Source: Lachnoclostridium sp. An169 (GTDB lineage Bacteria > Bacillota > Clostridia > Lachnospirales > Lachnospiraceae). Taken from it: DNA of 64,000 bases. Under the pieces are notes generated by a model. It worked only from the letters and a program-made list of their open reading frames with translations. It did not search any database and was not told where the DNA came from. The stretch covers positions 1 to 64,000 of the forward strand of contig NZ_NFKT01000026.1 in assembly GCF_002160525.1 (NCBI RefSeq), written 5' to 3'. Numbering within the stretch: position 1 is the first letter of the stretch; each line of letters begins with the position of its first letter. The position numbers and the translations under genes were made by a program. Shown here in pieces: positions 7,998-18,368 of the stretch.

Positions 7998-9794
7998 ATG
8001 GCGGAGCAAAGCTCCGGCCTTGGGGAAGCTGTCGATGTAGGCACCAGTGCAGCCTCCCACTTACAGGCCATGAAGACCGCCGCCCATCTGTCCAAGACCG
8101 TGGCGGGTGCGGCAGCCGGTCCCTTTACGGCAGCCATCAGTGCTGCCATCGCAAACCGGCATACTCTTTTGAAAGCCGGAGCCGTTATCCTGGGGTTTTT
8201 ATTGCTTCCCGTGCTATTCATCCTGATGCTGCCGGGGCTGATCTTTGGATCTCTGACAGAAAACACTGGGGCTTTAAACAGCAATGCCCTGATCAATGAG
8301 AATATCCAGAACGCCAGGCAGGCGATTGTGGAAGTCCTGGAAGAAAGCCATGCGGATCTTTTAGAAGAGATCAACACTGCCATTGCAGCGCTTCCGGAGG
8401 GCTCCACCGTACAGATCGTAGATCCCTATGAGACGACCATAGCGGTCAATGCCCATCTTTTAATCTCCCAGTTCTGTGCGAGCCAGGATGATTATGAAAA
8501 TATCAATATTGACAAACTCCAAAGCCTGATCCGGGAAAACAAGGACGGGCTTTTTTCTTATGATGTAGCGGAAGAAACCGTTTCTGTGGAAGTGGAGACG
8601 GAAACCGCAGAAGGGGAAACGCCTCAGACGGAAACCGTAACATTTACCCGCTATACCTATACCGTTTCCTTTGCCGGTGACGCCTATTTTGCTGACCATG
8701 TATTTTACTTGAGCGAGGAACAAAAGGAACTGGCGGAAAACTACGCCAGTAACCTGACCCTCTTCTTTGGCGCTGCCTCCGGCACGGCTATGGCGATCAA
8801 CTTAAGTGATGAGGTGCTTGCCTACCGGCCACTGGTATCCGAGATTGCCGCCCGGTATGGAATGAGCGATTACGTGGAGCTGATCCTCGCCGTCATGATG
8901 CAGGAATCCGGCGGACGGGGAAGCGATCCCATGCAGGCATCGGAAAGCGGATACAATACCCGGTTCCCCAGAGGCCCCGGCACGATCACCGATCCGGAAT
9001 ACTCCATTGAGTGCGGCATCCAGGCGCTCCGGGACGTCCTGCAGAAAGCCGGATGCACCGGGCCGACGGACCTGGACCGGATCAAGCTGGCCCTCCAGGG
9101 CTATAATTACGGTTCCGCTTACATCGACTGGGCGATGGAACGGGATGGCGGTTATACAAAGGAAAACGCCATTGCCTACTCGGACATGATGTGTGCCCGG
9201 CCCGGCTGGAACTATTCCATCTACGGGGACAAGGAGTACGTGGATCATGTCCTGCGCTATTACCAGGTACTGAATACCGGCGGCACTTACCCGGCAGGCG
9301 GGATGCAGATCCCCCTCTACATCCAGACGGAATACGGAAACATCCCTTACGGCACCGGCTCCATTGCGGACTGCGGCTGCGGGCCTACTGCCTTTGCCAT
9401 GGTAGCAAGCTACCTGACTGGCAGCACCATTACTCCGGTGGATGCAGTCGCCTGGTGCGGCAATTCCTATTATAAGGCGGGGGAAGGCACCTACTGGTCC
9501 TATTTCCAGGCGGCGGCTTCTCATTTCGGATGCGGAAGCGTCACCCAGACCACAGATGCCAATGCGGTGCTGCAGGCGTTATTAGAAGGGAAGCCTGTGA
9601 TCTCCTCCCAGAGACCGGGGCTGTTTACCAGCGGCGGGCATTTTATTGTTCTCCGTGGCCTGACCGCAGACGGGAAGGTGCTGGTAAACGATCCCAATGA
9701 TAGCGACTCCAAGAACTACGTGAGCCGTGCATTTGACATGATGACGGAAATCCATGCGACTTCCTCGCAGTATTGGATTTTCGAGAAGAAATAG
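7998..9794 (+). CDS. Cell-wall hydrolase of the conjugation machine: lysozyme-like plus C39-like peptidase (CD1108 type)
   Basis: This 598-residue protein has a cytoplasmic start, a single transmembrane helix near residues 60-85 (VILGFLLLPVLFILMLPGLI) and an extracellular part. A lysozyme-like domain (about 270-420) shows AVMMQESGGRGSDPMQASES with the catalytic-type Glu. A C39/papain-like domain (about 435-598) shows CGCGPTAFAM (Cys), GGHFIVLRG (His) and VNDPND (Asp). Such bifunctional enzymes open peptidoglycan for the transfer channel. The start codon directly follows the previous stop. Confidence 0.85.
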   Translation: MAEQSSGLGEAVDVGTSAASHLQAMKTAAHLSKTVAGAAAGPFTAAISAAIANRHTLLKAGAVILGFLLLPVLFILMLPGLIFGSLTENTGALNSNALINENIQNARQAIVEVLEESHADLLEEINTAIAALPEGSTVQIVDPYETTIAVNAHLLISQFCASQDDYENINIDKLQSLIRENKDGLFSYDVAEETVSVEVETETAEGETPQTETVTFTRYTYTVSFAGDAYFADHVFYLSEEQKELAENYASNLTLFFGAASGTAMAINLSDEVLAYRPLVSEIAARYGMSDYVELILAVMMQESGGRGSDPMQASESGYNTRFPRGPGTITDPEYSIECGIQALRDVLQKAGCTGPTDLDRIKLALQGYNYGSAYIDWAMERDGGYTKENAIAYSDMMCARPGWNYSIYGDKEYVDHVLRYYQVLNTGGTYPAGGMQIPLYIQTEYGNIPYGTGSIADCGCGPTAFAMVASYLTGSTITPVDAVAWCGNSYYKAGEGTYWSYFQAAASHFGCGSVTQTTDANAVLQALLEGKPVISSQRPGLFTSGGHFIVLRGLTADGKVLVNDPNDSDSKNYVSRAFDMMTEIHATSSQYWIFEKK

Positions 9795-9804
9795 AGGAGT
9801 GCTT

Positions 9805-10461
9805 ATGAGCAGATTAAAACTGATCCTGTCCATCCTCCTGATGCTCTTTCTCCTATTGGTCGCCATCTTTCTTCCCTCCAAGCTCCGGGAACAAAAGGAA
9901 ACACCGGATCCAGAGGCACAGGGAGAGGCCGCCACCCAGGAAGAGACAACACAGCCAGAGGAGCTGACCGAGATGGACTTTTTATCCTTTGAAGAACTGA
10001 GCCAGTTCTTCTCCTCCGCCCAGACTGCATCCTTAAAGGAGCAGTTTCCGGTATATCTTACCAGTATCGGGCGGACAGAAATTACTTCGGCAGAATATCT
10101 GCCGGACGAGACCGGTTATCCGGATACTACCACGGTGGAACTGCATTTTCTTCTGTCCGATGACAGCACCCTGCCGGTATTCTATGACACCATGACGGGT
10201 GCTTTTTCTTTTGGTGATGATCGGACAGTGCTGGGGACATCCGGGCAGACCTATGAAAAACCGGTGCTGGATACCCTGCCCCCTGTCTCCAGCAGTGAAG
10301 TGGAGCAGCGCCAGGAAGGCGGCTATGCGGATGTGACCGCACCAGAAGAGCCTGCACCGGATACCGGGACAGAAGAAACGGGAACTACGCAAAGCGGAGC
10401 TTCCGCAAATGCTGCGGATCCCGCACAGAACACCCAGGACGGAGAGGAGGTGCTGCCATGA
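9805..10461 (+). CDS. Membrane-anchored conjugation accessory protein
   Basis: The ATG at 9805 is chosen because AGAGGAGTG lies just upstream. The protein (218 residues) has an N-terminal hydrophobic anchor (LILSILLMLFLLLVAIFLPS). A Glu/Thr-rich linker, a compact outer domain around residues 55-150 and an acidic low-complexity tail follow. The stop overlaps the virB4 start by four bases (ATGA). The position fits CD1107-like mobile-element proteins, but the family is not certain. Confidence 0.6.
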   Translation: MSRLKLILSILLMLFLLLVAIFLPSKLREQKETPDPEAQGEAATQEETTQPEELTEMDFLSFEELSQFFSSAQTASLKEQFPVYLTSIGRTEITSAEYLPDETGYPDTTTVELHFLLSDDSTLPVFYDTMTGAFSFGDDRTVLGTSGQTYEKPVLDTLPPVSSSEVEQRQEGGYADVTAPEEPAPDTGTEETGTTQSGASANAADPAQNTQDGEEVLP

Positions 10462-13400
10462 GCAATCCGGATGAGCAGCGGACCTCCTTTATCCCGCCAA
10501 ACTTCATCGAAAAGGGCAAGATCTTAAACGGCACCTTTGACATCCGCAATGCCATTGAAGCCATTATTTTCGCCCTGCTGATCGGGGTGCCGGTGGTCCA
10601 CCTGCCGTTTTCCCTGACCACCCGCATCATCATCCTGTGCATGACCGCACTGCCGGCAGCTATGGTATCCCTCATCGGGATCGGCGGGGAAAGCATCACC
10701 GCTTTCCTTATGAACGCCCTGCGTTTTTTGAAGAACCGGCGGGTGATTTACCGCTCTGACGCAATGCCGGAGCCAAAGAAGAAACGGCAGAAGCTGCCTG
10801 GCACGAAAGAAGCCAAAAAACCCGCCAAACGGGAACGCCGGAAGAAAAAGGCGAAAAAGGGCTCTTTGGAGGATTCTCCCCCTTTTGAGGGGGCCGGTCA
10901 GCAGGACGATGCACCTCCCACGAAAGAGGCGCCCCAGCAGGATCTGTCCGGCTCCCCTTCCCCCACTCCTTCTGGGAAAACGAAACGGAAAAAGAAACGG
11001 GAGCCAAAGGTTCGTGAGCATAAATCCTTCGATACCTCCACCCGGCGGGGCATCCGCAGGCAGGCCAGAGAAGATATCCGGCAGTTAGCCTATGAGCAGA
11101 AATGCGCAAAGATAGCAAAGCGCCGGGAAGAGCGGGCGGAGAAGGAAAAGCTCCGTGCCAAAAAGAAACAGGCTGCGCAGGACGCCCGCCTTGCTGCACG
11201 GCAGGCGAAAGCGGCCCGCAAGGCAGAGGACCGAAAGGCAAGGGAGACGCAGGATGATAAGGCTGTACAAAAAAGTGCTTCAAAATCCCGTCAGACAGCA
11301 TCCCAGTCTTCCGCCAGGAAAAAGAAACGGAAGTTTCAGACCATAGAGGACTACCTTCCGATTGAAAAGATTGCCCACGGTGTCATTTACACAACGGATG
11401 GACGGTATGTAAAGATCCTGGAAGTCGAGCCCATCAACTTCCTGCTCCGAAGTGCCAGGGAGCAGATGGGGATCATCTACAGCTTTATCAGCTACCTGAA
11501 GATCAGCCCGGTAAAGCTGCAGATCAAGATGATCTCCAAACGGGCGGACATCAACCAGCATCTGGAGAAATCCAGACAGGAGCTGGAAAATGAAACGGAT
11601 CCCCGGTGCCGGGAGCTGCAGGAGGATTACCTGAAGTTTGTCCGAAACCTAAGTTCCAGGGAGGCCGTTTCCCGGCGGTTCTTCCTTGTTATGGAATATG
11701 AACCTTTTAACGCCAACCGGAAGGTGACGGAACGGGAGATCTTAGAATCCCTGGAGACGACGGCGCAGACAGCCAAGACCTTTCTGTACCAGTGCGGCAA
11801 TGAGGTGACAGAACATGAAAATCCGGATGAGTTTACCACGGATGTTTTGTACACCCTCTTAAACCGCTCCCTTTGCGCCACCCATCCCTTGCAGGAGCGC
11901 ATTGCTTCCGTATTGGCACGGTACGCAAAGGAGAACCGTGCCGATGAGGATATCCGCATCAGTGAATTTCTCTCCCCGGAAACCCTGGATTTCCGGCACT
12001 CCAGCTATGTGCTGATCAACGGGGTCTACCACTCCTATCTGTACGTACCGTCATCCGGCTACAAAAGCCGGGTGGTGCCGGGGTGGCTGTCGCTTTTGGT
12101 AAACGCTGGGGAAGGCATTGACGTGGATTTTTACCTCCACCGGCAGCCAAAGGATAAGATCCAGCAGCGGCTGGGACAACAGATCCGGATCAACCGTTCC
12201 AAGATCAAGGACGCCTCGGATACCAATACCGACTATGACGACCTGGATTCCGCCATCCGCTCCGGTTATTTCTTAAAACAGGGGCTGGCGAATAATGAGG
12301 ACTTCTATTACATGAGCCTTCTCATTACCGTCACAGCCTCTACTTTAGAGGAACTGCAGTGGCGGGTACAGGAGATGAAAAAGCTCCTGATCTCCCAGGA
12401 CATGGACCTGAGAACCTGCTACTTTCTGCAGGAGCAGGGCTTTTTATCCACGCTGCCCCTGGCATCTCTGGATAAGAAGCTGTATCAGCTTTCCAGGCGG
12501 AACGTTTTAACCAGCGGGGCGGCAAGCTGCTATCCTTTTGTCAGCTACTCCATCTGTGATGACAACGGGATTCTATTTGGTGTCAACAAGCACAACAACA
12601 GCCTTGTCATTGCGGATATCTTTGATTCCAGGCAGTACAAAAATGCCAACGTGGCGATCCTGGGCTGCTCCGGTGCAGGGAAAACCTTTACCATGCAGCT
12701 TTTTGCCACCCGGATGCGGCGCAAGAACATCAAAGTCTTCATCATAGCGCCGCTGAAAGGGCATGAGTTCTACCGGGCCTGCAAGAATATCGGCGGGGAG
12801 TTCATCCAGATTTCCCCCGCCAGCCGGAACTGCATCAACATCATGGAGATCCGGAAAACGGATAACTCCGTCAATGAGCTGCTGGACGGTCCTTCCATGG
12901 ACAACTCGGCACTGGCCGGGAAGATCCAGAAGCTGCATATCTTCTTCAGCCTGCTCATCCCGGACATGACCCATGAGGAGCGGCAGCTTCTCGATGAGGC
13001 GCTGATCAAGACCTATGCCGAAAAGGGGATCACCCACAAAAACGAGTCCCTGATCGATCCGGCTCATCCGGACCGGTATAAACCCATGCCGATCCTGGAG
13101 GATGTCTACGATATCCTGATGGAAAGCGATGACACGAAACGCATGGCCCACATCTTAAACCGGCTGGTCCACGGCTCTGCTTCCTCTTTTAACCAGGAAA
13201 CCAACGTGGATCTGACCAATAAGTATACGGTTCTCGATATCTCCGAGCTGACCGGGGATCTATTGACAGTGGGCATGTTTACCGTCTTGGATTATGTCTG
13301 GGATATCGCAAAGGAGAACCGAACGGAGGAAAAAGCCATCTTCGTGGATGAGGTCTGGCAGCTCATCGGTGCGTCCAGCAACCGCCTGGCTGCAGAATTT

Positions 13401-13769
13401 GTCCTGGAGATCGCCAAGATCATCCGGGGATACGGCGGTTCTGCCGTCTTTGCGACGCAGGATTTAAATGACTTTTTTGCCCTGGATGACGGCAAGTACG
13501 GAAAGGGAATCATAAACAACTGCAAGACTAAACTTGTCCTGAACCTGGAAGACGAAGAGGCGCAGCGGGTGAAACAGATCCTGCATCTCTCGGAAACGGA
13601 GGTGATGAACATTACGCACTTCCAGCGGGGCAATGGTCTGATCTCCACGAATAACAATAACATTACTGTGGAATTTAAGGCATCCGCCCTGGAAAAAGAG
13701 CTGATCACTACGGACCGGCAGGAACTTCTGGAGATCCTGGAACGGCACAGACAAAAAGCAGCCGGGTAA
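10458..13769 (+). CDS. PrgI-VirB4 fusion: conjugation ATPase with membrane domain
   Basis: This 1103-residue protein has three parts. Residues 1-105 resemble the PrgI family, with two hydrophobic helices (AIIFALLIGVPVVHLPF and IIILCMTALPAAMVSLIGIG). Residues 110-295 form a very Lys/Arg-rich linker (KKRQKLPGTKEAKK). The remainder is a VirB4/TraE-type ATPase with Walker A GCSGAGKTFT near 735 and Walker B AIFVDEVWQLIG near 960. VirB4 energises assembly and transfer at the membrane. PrgI and VirB4 are usually separate neighbours in related elements. Confidence 0.9.
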   Translation: MSNPDEQRTSFIPPNFIEKGKILNGTFDIRNAIEAIIFALLIGVPVVHLPFSLTTRIIILCMTALPAAMVSLIGIGGESITAFLMNALRFLKNRRVIYRSDAMPEPKKKRQKLPGTKEAKKPAKRERRKKKAKKGSLEDSPPFEGAGQQDDAPPTKEAPQQDLSGSPSPTPSGKTKRKKKREPKVREHKSFDTSTRRGIRRQAREDIRQLAYEQKCAKIAKRREERAEKEKLRAKKKQAAQDARLAARQAKAARKAEDRKARETQDDKAVQKSASKSRQTASQSSARKKKRKFQTIEDYLPIEKIAHGVIYTTDGRYVKILEVEPINFLLRSAREQMGIIYSFISYLKISPVKLQIKMISKRADINQHLEKSRQELENETDPRCRELQEDYLKFVRNLSSREAVSRRFFLVMEYEPFNANRKVTEREILESLETTAQTAKTFLYQCGNEVTEHENPDEFTTDVLYTLLNRSLCATHPLQERIASVLARYAKENRADEDIRISEFLSPETLDFRHSSYVLINGVYHSYLYVPSSGYKSRVVPGWLSLLVNAGEGIDVDFYLHRQPKDKIQQRLGQQIRINRSKIKDASDTNTDYDDLDSAIRSGYFLKQGLANNEDFYYMSLLITVTASTLEELQWRVQEMKKLLISQDMDLRTCYFLQEQGFLSTLPLASLDKKLYQLSRRNVLTSGAASCYPFVSYSICDDNGILFGVNKHNNSLVIADIFDSRQYKNANVAILGCSGAGKTFTMQLFATRMRRKNIKVFIIAPLKGHEFYRACKNIGGEFIQISPASRNCINIMEIRKTDNSVNELLDGPSMDNSALAGKIQKLHIFFSLLIPDMTHEERQLLDEALIKTYAEKGITHKNESLIDPAHPDRYKPMPILEDVYDILMESDDTKRMAHILNRLVHGSASSFNQETNVDLTNKYTVLDISELTGDLLTVGMFTVLDYVWDIAKENRTEEKAIFVDEVWQLIGASSNRLAAEFVLEIAKIIRGYGGSAVFATQDLNDFFALDDGKYGKGIINNCKTKLVLNLEDEEAQRVKQILHLSETEVMNITHFQRGNGLISTNNNNITVEFKASALEKELITTDRQELLEILERHRQKAAG

Positions 13770-13859
13770 CGATGCCAAAGCAACCCATGGGGAGTGTCTG
13801 ATGCAGGGCAGGCACTTCCTTTTTTCATTCCCCTGTACCTTTTGAAAAGGAGGAGACTT

Positions 13860-16800
13860 ATGAAACGAATCAAAACCCACATCCTCCGCCGCTGTTTCGC
13901 TTTCCTGATGGCAGCCATCGTCCTTGCGGGGACAGCCATCACAAGCCCCATGACAGCCCATGCGGCGGATGGAACCCTTAATTTCCAGACCGGTGAATTA
14001 ATCTCTTATGGCGATTACTACACCACAAAGATGTCTGTGGATAACAACGGCACGGCCTACTGTGTCCAGCCCATGAAGAGAACGCCGGCGGCGGGCAGTT
14101 ATCAGTACGACCTGCTGGGAAAAGACTCTGCGCTCCGCAAAGCGCTCTACTACCTGCCCGGCGGTTACGGCTATGAAGAGCAGAACATCGCCGGCACCTA
14201 TTTAAGCGGCTGGTCTGAAAATGACCGCTACGTAATCGGTCATCTGGTGGCTTCCTATGTGTACAGCAATTACGACGCCGGAAGCGGAGCCTTTTATGGC
14301 GCGCCCCAAAGCTACATTGATAAGGCGGTGGAGATCGCCAATGCGATCCAGGGACTGCCTGCGCCGCCGGACTCCTTCCGTGCCTTTATCATTCCGTCTG
14401 ACAGCAACCAGACCGTAGCGGGATGCTGGTACGAAAAGCCCTACGGCTGGATCGAGATCCGGAAATCCACGGCAAACAGCTCCGTTTCTGACGGGAACGG
14501 CAATTACAGCTTAAAAGGCGCTCAGTATGGCATCTATCAGGGCAGCAACCTGGTAGAGACATTGACCACCGATGAGAATGGCTATGCCAAATCCGGAGAT
14601 CTTGAGGTCGGCAGCTACACGATCAAAGAGCTTTCTCCGTCTCCTGGATACGCCCTGGATACCAATGCCTATGATGTGACCGTTTCTTCCAATGAAACAG
14701 CAAAAGCAGAGGTCAAGGAAATCCCCCAGAATAATCCCCTCTCCCTGGTGCTTCAGAAGCTGGATGCAGACTTAAAGGATGCCATTCCCCAGGGCGCTGC
14801 CAGCCTGAAGGATGCGGAGTTTACCGTGAAGTTCTACACCACCATCTCCGATACGGATCCGGCTGCAGGCGGCAGTGAGCCTGCCCGCACCTGGGTATTC
14901 CGTACAGGAGAAGACGGGGAGATTTCCTTTACGGAGGAATACAAGGTCAGCGGAGATGCGTTCTACTACGCAAGCGACGGCAAAACGCTGTGCGTGCCTC
15001 TTGGAACCGTGACCATCCAGGAAACCAAAGCGCCAGCAGGCTACCAGCTCAATGAAACGGTGTTCGTTCTGCCGATTTCCAGCAGCGGTACGGAAGAAAC
15101 TGTCTCTGCTTACCAGGCGCCGGATGTACCGGATGCTGTCATCCGGGGCGGTGTCAAAGTACAGAAACGAGATCTGGAAACCGGCGGCACCACGCCCCAG
15201 GGCGGCGCTACACTGGAAGGCGCTGAGTTTGCCATCACCTCATTAAATGAGAACCCGGTAGTCGTCGATGGAACGACCTATCAGAAGGATGAAGTCGTCC
15301 TGACCATCAAGACCGATGCCTCTGGACTGGCATCCACTGCTGCGGACGCTCTGCCTTACGGCAGTTACCGTGTAGATGAAGTGACGCCTCCCACCGGTTA
15401 TTTAGGGGAAGGCACCCTCTCCGCTGAGTTTACCATCTCTAAGAACGGGGAAATGGTGGACCTGACTGGAGAAGACAGTTCCATCTCAAACCAGATCATC
15501 CGGGGCGGTGTCAAAGTGCAGAAACGTGACATCGAAACCGGGAAAGCTGCCGCTCAGGGCGGTGCTACCTTGGAAGGCGCAGAATTTACCATCACCAGCT
15601 TAAATGCCAATCCGGTGATCGTGGACGGGGAAACCTACGAAAACGGGGAAATCGTCCTGACGCTTGTGACGGATGAGAAGGGGCTGGCTTCCACGGCGAA
15701 AGATGCCCTGCCTTACGGCCATTACCGGGTGGATGAGACAAAAGCACCGGAAGGGTATCTGAACGAGGGCCGTATCTCCCTGGAATTTGACATCACGGAA
15801 GACGGCAAGATCGTGGAACTGACCGAAACCGGCTCATCCATTGAAAACCAGGTCATCCGTGGGGATCTGGAGCTTGTTAAAGTCAGTGACGGGGATCTGT
15901 CCCGTCTCGCAGGCGTACCGTTTACTATTACTTCTAAAACAACTGGCGAGAGCCATACCATCGTGACCGACCAGAATGGATACGCCAGCACATCCGCTGA
16001 ATGGAATAAACATACGTCCAATACCAACCGGGGCGAGACTGCGGAAGACGGTATCTGGTTCGGCACCTCCGAGCCGGATGACTCCAAAGGCGCCCTGATC
16101 TATGATACCTATACCATTGAAGAGCAGCGCTGTGAAGCCAATGAAGGCCGAAACCTTCTTACCTTTGATGTAGAAGTGTACCGGGATTCCGTTACCATCG
16201 ACCTGGGGACGCTGACTAATGACAAGGTGGAGATTGCCACCACTGCACTGGATAAAGAAGGCGGCTCCCATATGGCAAAACCGGATGATAAGGTAACGAT
16301 CATAGACACGGTTGAGTATGAAGGGCTGAAAAAAGGAGTGGAATACCGGGTAGTCGGCACGCTCATGAACAAAGAAACCGGGGAACCTTTTGAGGTTGAT
16401 GGAAAACCGGTCACAGCAGAGACGACCTTTACGGCTAAAAAGTCTACCGGCAGCGTGGAAGTAGAATTTACCTTTGACGCTACGGGCCTTGGCGGAACCA
16501 CCGTGGTCTGCTTCGAGGAACTGTGGCAGGATGACCTGAAAATGGCTGTTCACGCCGATATCGAGGATCAGGACCAGTCCATCTTCTTCCCTGAAATCGG
16601 TACTCAGGTGAAAGATTCCGAAACCGGCCTTCAGATGGCTCACGCAGATGAAGAGGTAACACTCATTGATACCGTATCCTATTCCAATGTCCAGCCGGGA
16701 GAGGAACTGACACTCAAAGGCATTCTGATGGATAAGGAAACCGGGGAAGCACTGGAGATTGACGGGGAAACCGTGACTTCTGAGCTGACCTTTACACCGG

Positions 16801-17876
16801 AAAGCACGGAAGGGACCGTGGATGTGGAGTTCACTTTCAACGCCACGGAAGCGGCAGGCAAGACACTGGTTGTCTTTGAATCCCTGTATTATGGGGAGGA
16901 AGAAATCGCTTCCCACCAGGATCTTAGTTCACCGGAGCAGACACTGGTTCTGCCTTCTGTCAGCACCACTGCAGCAAATCCGGAGCTTGGAAACCAGACC
17001 GGGCTTGCAAAGGCGGAAGCATCCATTACGGATGTGGCGGAATATACGAACCTTATTGCCGGGGAAACCTTCACGATCCGCGGCACGCTGATGGATCAGG
17101 AAACCGGCGAAGAGCTGCTGATCGATGACAAGCCCGTAACGGCTGAAGCAGAATTTACCCCGGAGGAGACTTCCGGAACCACCGAGCTGACCTTTACGTT
17201 TAACGCAGAGGCACTGGCCGGAAAAACACTGGTGGTCTTCGAGGAAATCTTTTATAAAGATCAGGTGGTTGCGTCCCACAGGGACATTTCTTCCGATCCG
17301 CAAAGTATCTACTTCCCGCAGATCGGCACCTCTGCCACAGACGGGGAGGACGGGGATCAGGAGATCCTGGCCGACAGCGAGGTAACCATCAAGGATACGG
17401 TTTCCTATGAAAACCTGATTCCCGGGGCATCCTATCTCTTAAAGGGCGTGCTGATGGATCAGGAAACCGGGGAAGAACTGCTTCTTGACGGCAATCCGGT
17501 CACGGCTGAAACCGCATTTACACCGGAAGAGCGCAGCGGCTCCGTAGAGGTTGTATTTACCTTAGACGGCAGCTCCCTTGCAGGAAAATCCCTGGTTGTC
17601 TTTGAAACCCTCTACTATGTAGATGCAGACGGGACACAGCGGGAGATCTGCTCTCACAAGGATATTGACGATGCGGGACAGACCGTACATCTCTCCGAAA
17701 ATCCTCCGGAAGTACCGGAAGAACCGACGGAAACACCTTCCGTTTCTAATCCAGTCAAGACCGGGGATGATGCACCCATCTTTCTTTACCTCGGCATCGG
17801 GGCAGGCGCTCTTGTCCTTGCCGGGACACTGACCGTCCTGTATCTGCGCAGACGGAAACAGAAGGATAACCAATAA
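13860..17876 (+). CDS. Sortase-anchored adhesin with thioester-like, CnaB and VaFE domains
   Basis: The ATG at 13860 follows AAAAGGAGGAGA. The protein (1338 residues) has a signal peptide ending near MTAHAADG and an N-terminal thioester-like domain with YCVQP. About five CnaB/SpaA modules follow (KSTANSSV, QKLDADL, two KVQKRD copies, LELVKVSDGD), then four VaFE-type modules starting near 16228, each with KETGE or QETGE repeats. A sorting signal NPVKTGD, a membrane helix and RRRKQK end the protein. It is probably a surface adhesin that helps bring mating cells together. Isopeptide and ester cross-links are known for these folds. Confidence 0.87.
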   Translation: MKRIKTHILRRCFAFLMAAIVLAGTAITSPMTAHAADGTLNFQTGELISYGDYYTTKMSVDNNGTAYCVQPMKRTPAAGSYQYDLLGKDSALRKALYYLPGGYGYEEQNIAGTYLSGWSENDRYVIGHLVASYVYSNYDAGSGAFYGAPQSYIDKAVEIANAIQGLPAPPDSFRAFIIPSDSNQTVAGCWYEKPYGWIEIRKSTANSSVSDGNGNYSLKGAQYGIYQGSNLVETLTTDENGYAKSGDLEVGSYTIKELSPSPGYALDTNAYDVTVSSNETAKAEVKEIPQNNPLSLVLQKLDADLKDAIPQGAASLKDAEFTVKFYTTISDTDPAAGGSEPARTWVFRTGEDGEISFTEEYKVSGDAFYYASDGKTLCVPLGTVTIQETKAPAGYQLNETVFVLPISSSGTEETVSAYQAPDVPDAVIRGGVKVQKRDLETGGTTPQGGATLEGAEFAITSLNENPVVVDGTTYQKDEVVLTIKTDASGLASTAADALPYGSYRVDEVTPPTGYLGEGTLSAEFTISKNGEMVDLTGEDSSISNQIIRGGVKVQKRDIETGKAAAQGGATLEGAEFTITSLNANPVIVDGETYENGEIVLTLVTDEKGLASTAKDALPYGHYRVDETKAPEGYLNEGRISLEFDITEDGKIVELTETGSSIENQVIRGDLELVKVSDGDLSRLAGVPFTITSKTTGESHTIVTDQNGYASTSAEWNKHTSNTNRGETAEDGIWFGTSEPDDSKGALIYDTYTIEEQRCEANEGRNLLTFDVEVYRDSVTIDLGTLTNDKVEIATTALDKEGGSHMAKPDDKVTIIDTVEYEGLKKGVEYRVVGTLMNKETGEPFEVDGKPVTAETTFTAKKSTGSVEVEFTFDATGLGGTTVVCFEELWQDDLKMAVHADIEDQDQSIFFPEIGTQVKDSETGLQMAHADEEVTLIDTVSYSNVQPGEELTLKGILMDKETGEALEIDGETVTSELTFTPESTEGTVDVEFTFNATEAAGKTLVVFESLYYGEEEIASHQDLSSPEQTLVLPSVSTTAANPELGNQTGLAKAEASITDVAEYTNLIAGETFTIRGTLMDQETGEELLIDDKPVTAEAEFTPEETSGTTELTFTFNAEALAGKTLVVFEEIFYKDQVVASHRDISSDPQSIYFPQIGTSATDGEDGDQEILADSEVTIKDTVSYENLIPGASYLLKGVLMDQETGEELLLDGNPVTAETAFTPEERSGSVEVVFTLDGSSLAGKSLVVFETLYYVDADGTQREICSHKDIDDAGQTVHLSENPPEVPEEPTETPSVSNPVKTGDDAPIFLYLGIGAGALVLAGTLTVLYLRRRKQKDNQ
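15141..15854 (+). repeat. Tandem 357-bp intragenic repeat encoding two CnaB modules
   Basis: Two adjacent copies (15141-15497 and 15498-15854) begin with the same ATCCGGGGCGGTGTCAAAG. They encode parallel modules with GGVKVQKRD, GGATLEGAEF and DALPYG in the same places. The period is exactly 119 codons. Confidence 0.85.
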
Positions 17877-17892
17877 CCCACACATTGACTCT

Positions 17893-17924
17893 AACAGGCG
17901 GTTCCTATTACTGGGCCGCCTGTT
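17893..17924 (+). terminator. Hairpin after the adhesin gene
   Basis: The 9-bp stem AACAGGCGG/CCGCCTGTT (17893-17901 with 17916-17924) is followed by a short TTC run, 16 bp after the adhesin stop. The weak T-run suggests partial termination. Confidence 0.55.
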
Positions 17925-17943
17925 TCTATGGAAGGTGACAGAT

Positions 17944-18306
17944 ATGGAACGAACCCACTGTACGGCGGATGCCAAACATATCCGCCATTTTCTGGACTGC
18001 TGTGAGGGAAACTGGCACCAGTGCGTATATGTGCGCTGCGTTTCCTGTAAAACTCCGGGATACTGCAGGCAGCCGGACTTTTTGTATCATCCGGATCCGG
18101 AGGGGAAGCCCTGTATCCTCCTCATGAGGGATGCCAGGCTTCTTTTCGCCCGGCTTCCGGAGCCCACCGAGTGCGCCGGCGCATTGACCATGGAGCAGTT
18201 TACCTCCCTGTACCGGCCCTATCTGGAAAAAGAAGGGCTGCTTGACGCCCCCTGTCTTCCGGAAGCACTGCTGCGTCTTCAGGAGGCAGCCTGCTATGAC
18301 TGGTAA
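17944..18306 (+). CDS. Cysteine-rich small ICE protein of unknown function
   Basis: The start at ATG 17944 (MERTHCTAD) fits the upstream GGAAGGTGACAG. A GTG nine bases upstream is an alternative. The 120-residue product has clustered cysteines (FLDCCEG, CVYVRCVSC, GYCRQPD) that may bind metal or resemble a short metal-binding fold. It has no membrane segment. The gene follows the adhesin within the ICE backbone. No family is recognised. Confidence 0.55.
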   Translation: MERTHCTADAKHIRHFLDCCEGNWHQCVYVRCVSCKTPGYCRQPDFLYHPDPEGKPCILLMRDARLLFARLPEPTECAGALTMEQFTSLYRPYLEKEGLLDAPCLPEALLRLQEAACYDW

Positions 18307-18368
18307 AGTTGCGTTTTGCAGGGCTTCTACGTATGGGATAAGTAAGAAAACGAAAGGAGGAGCATCAC

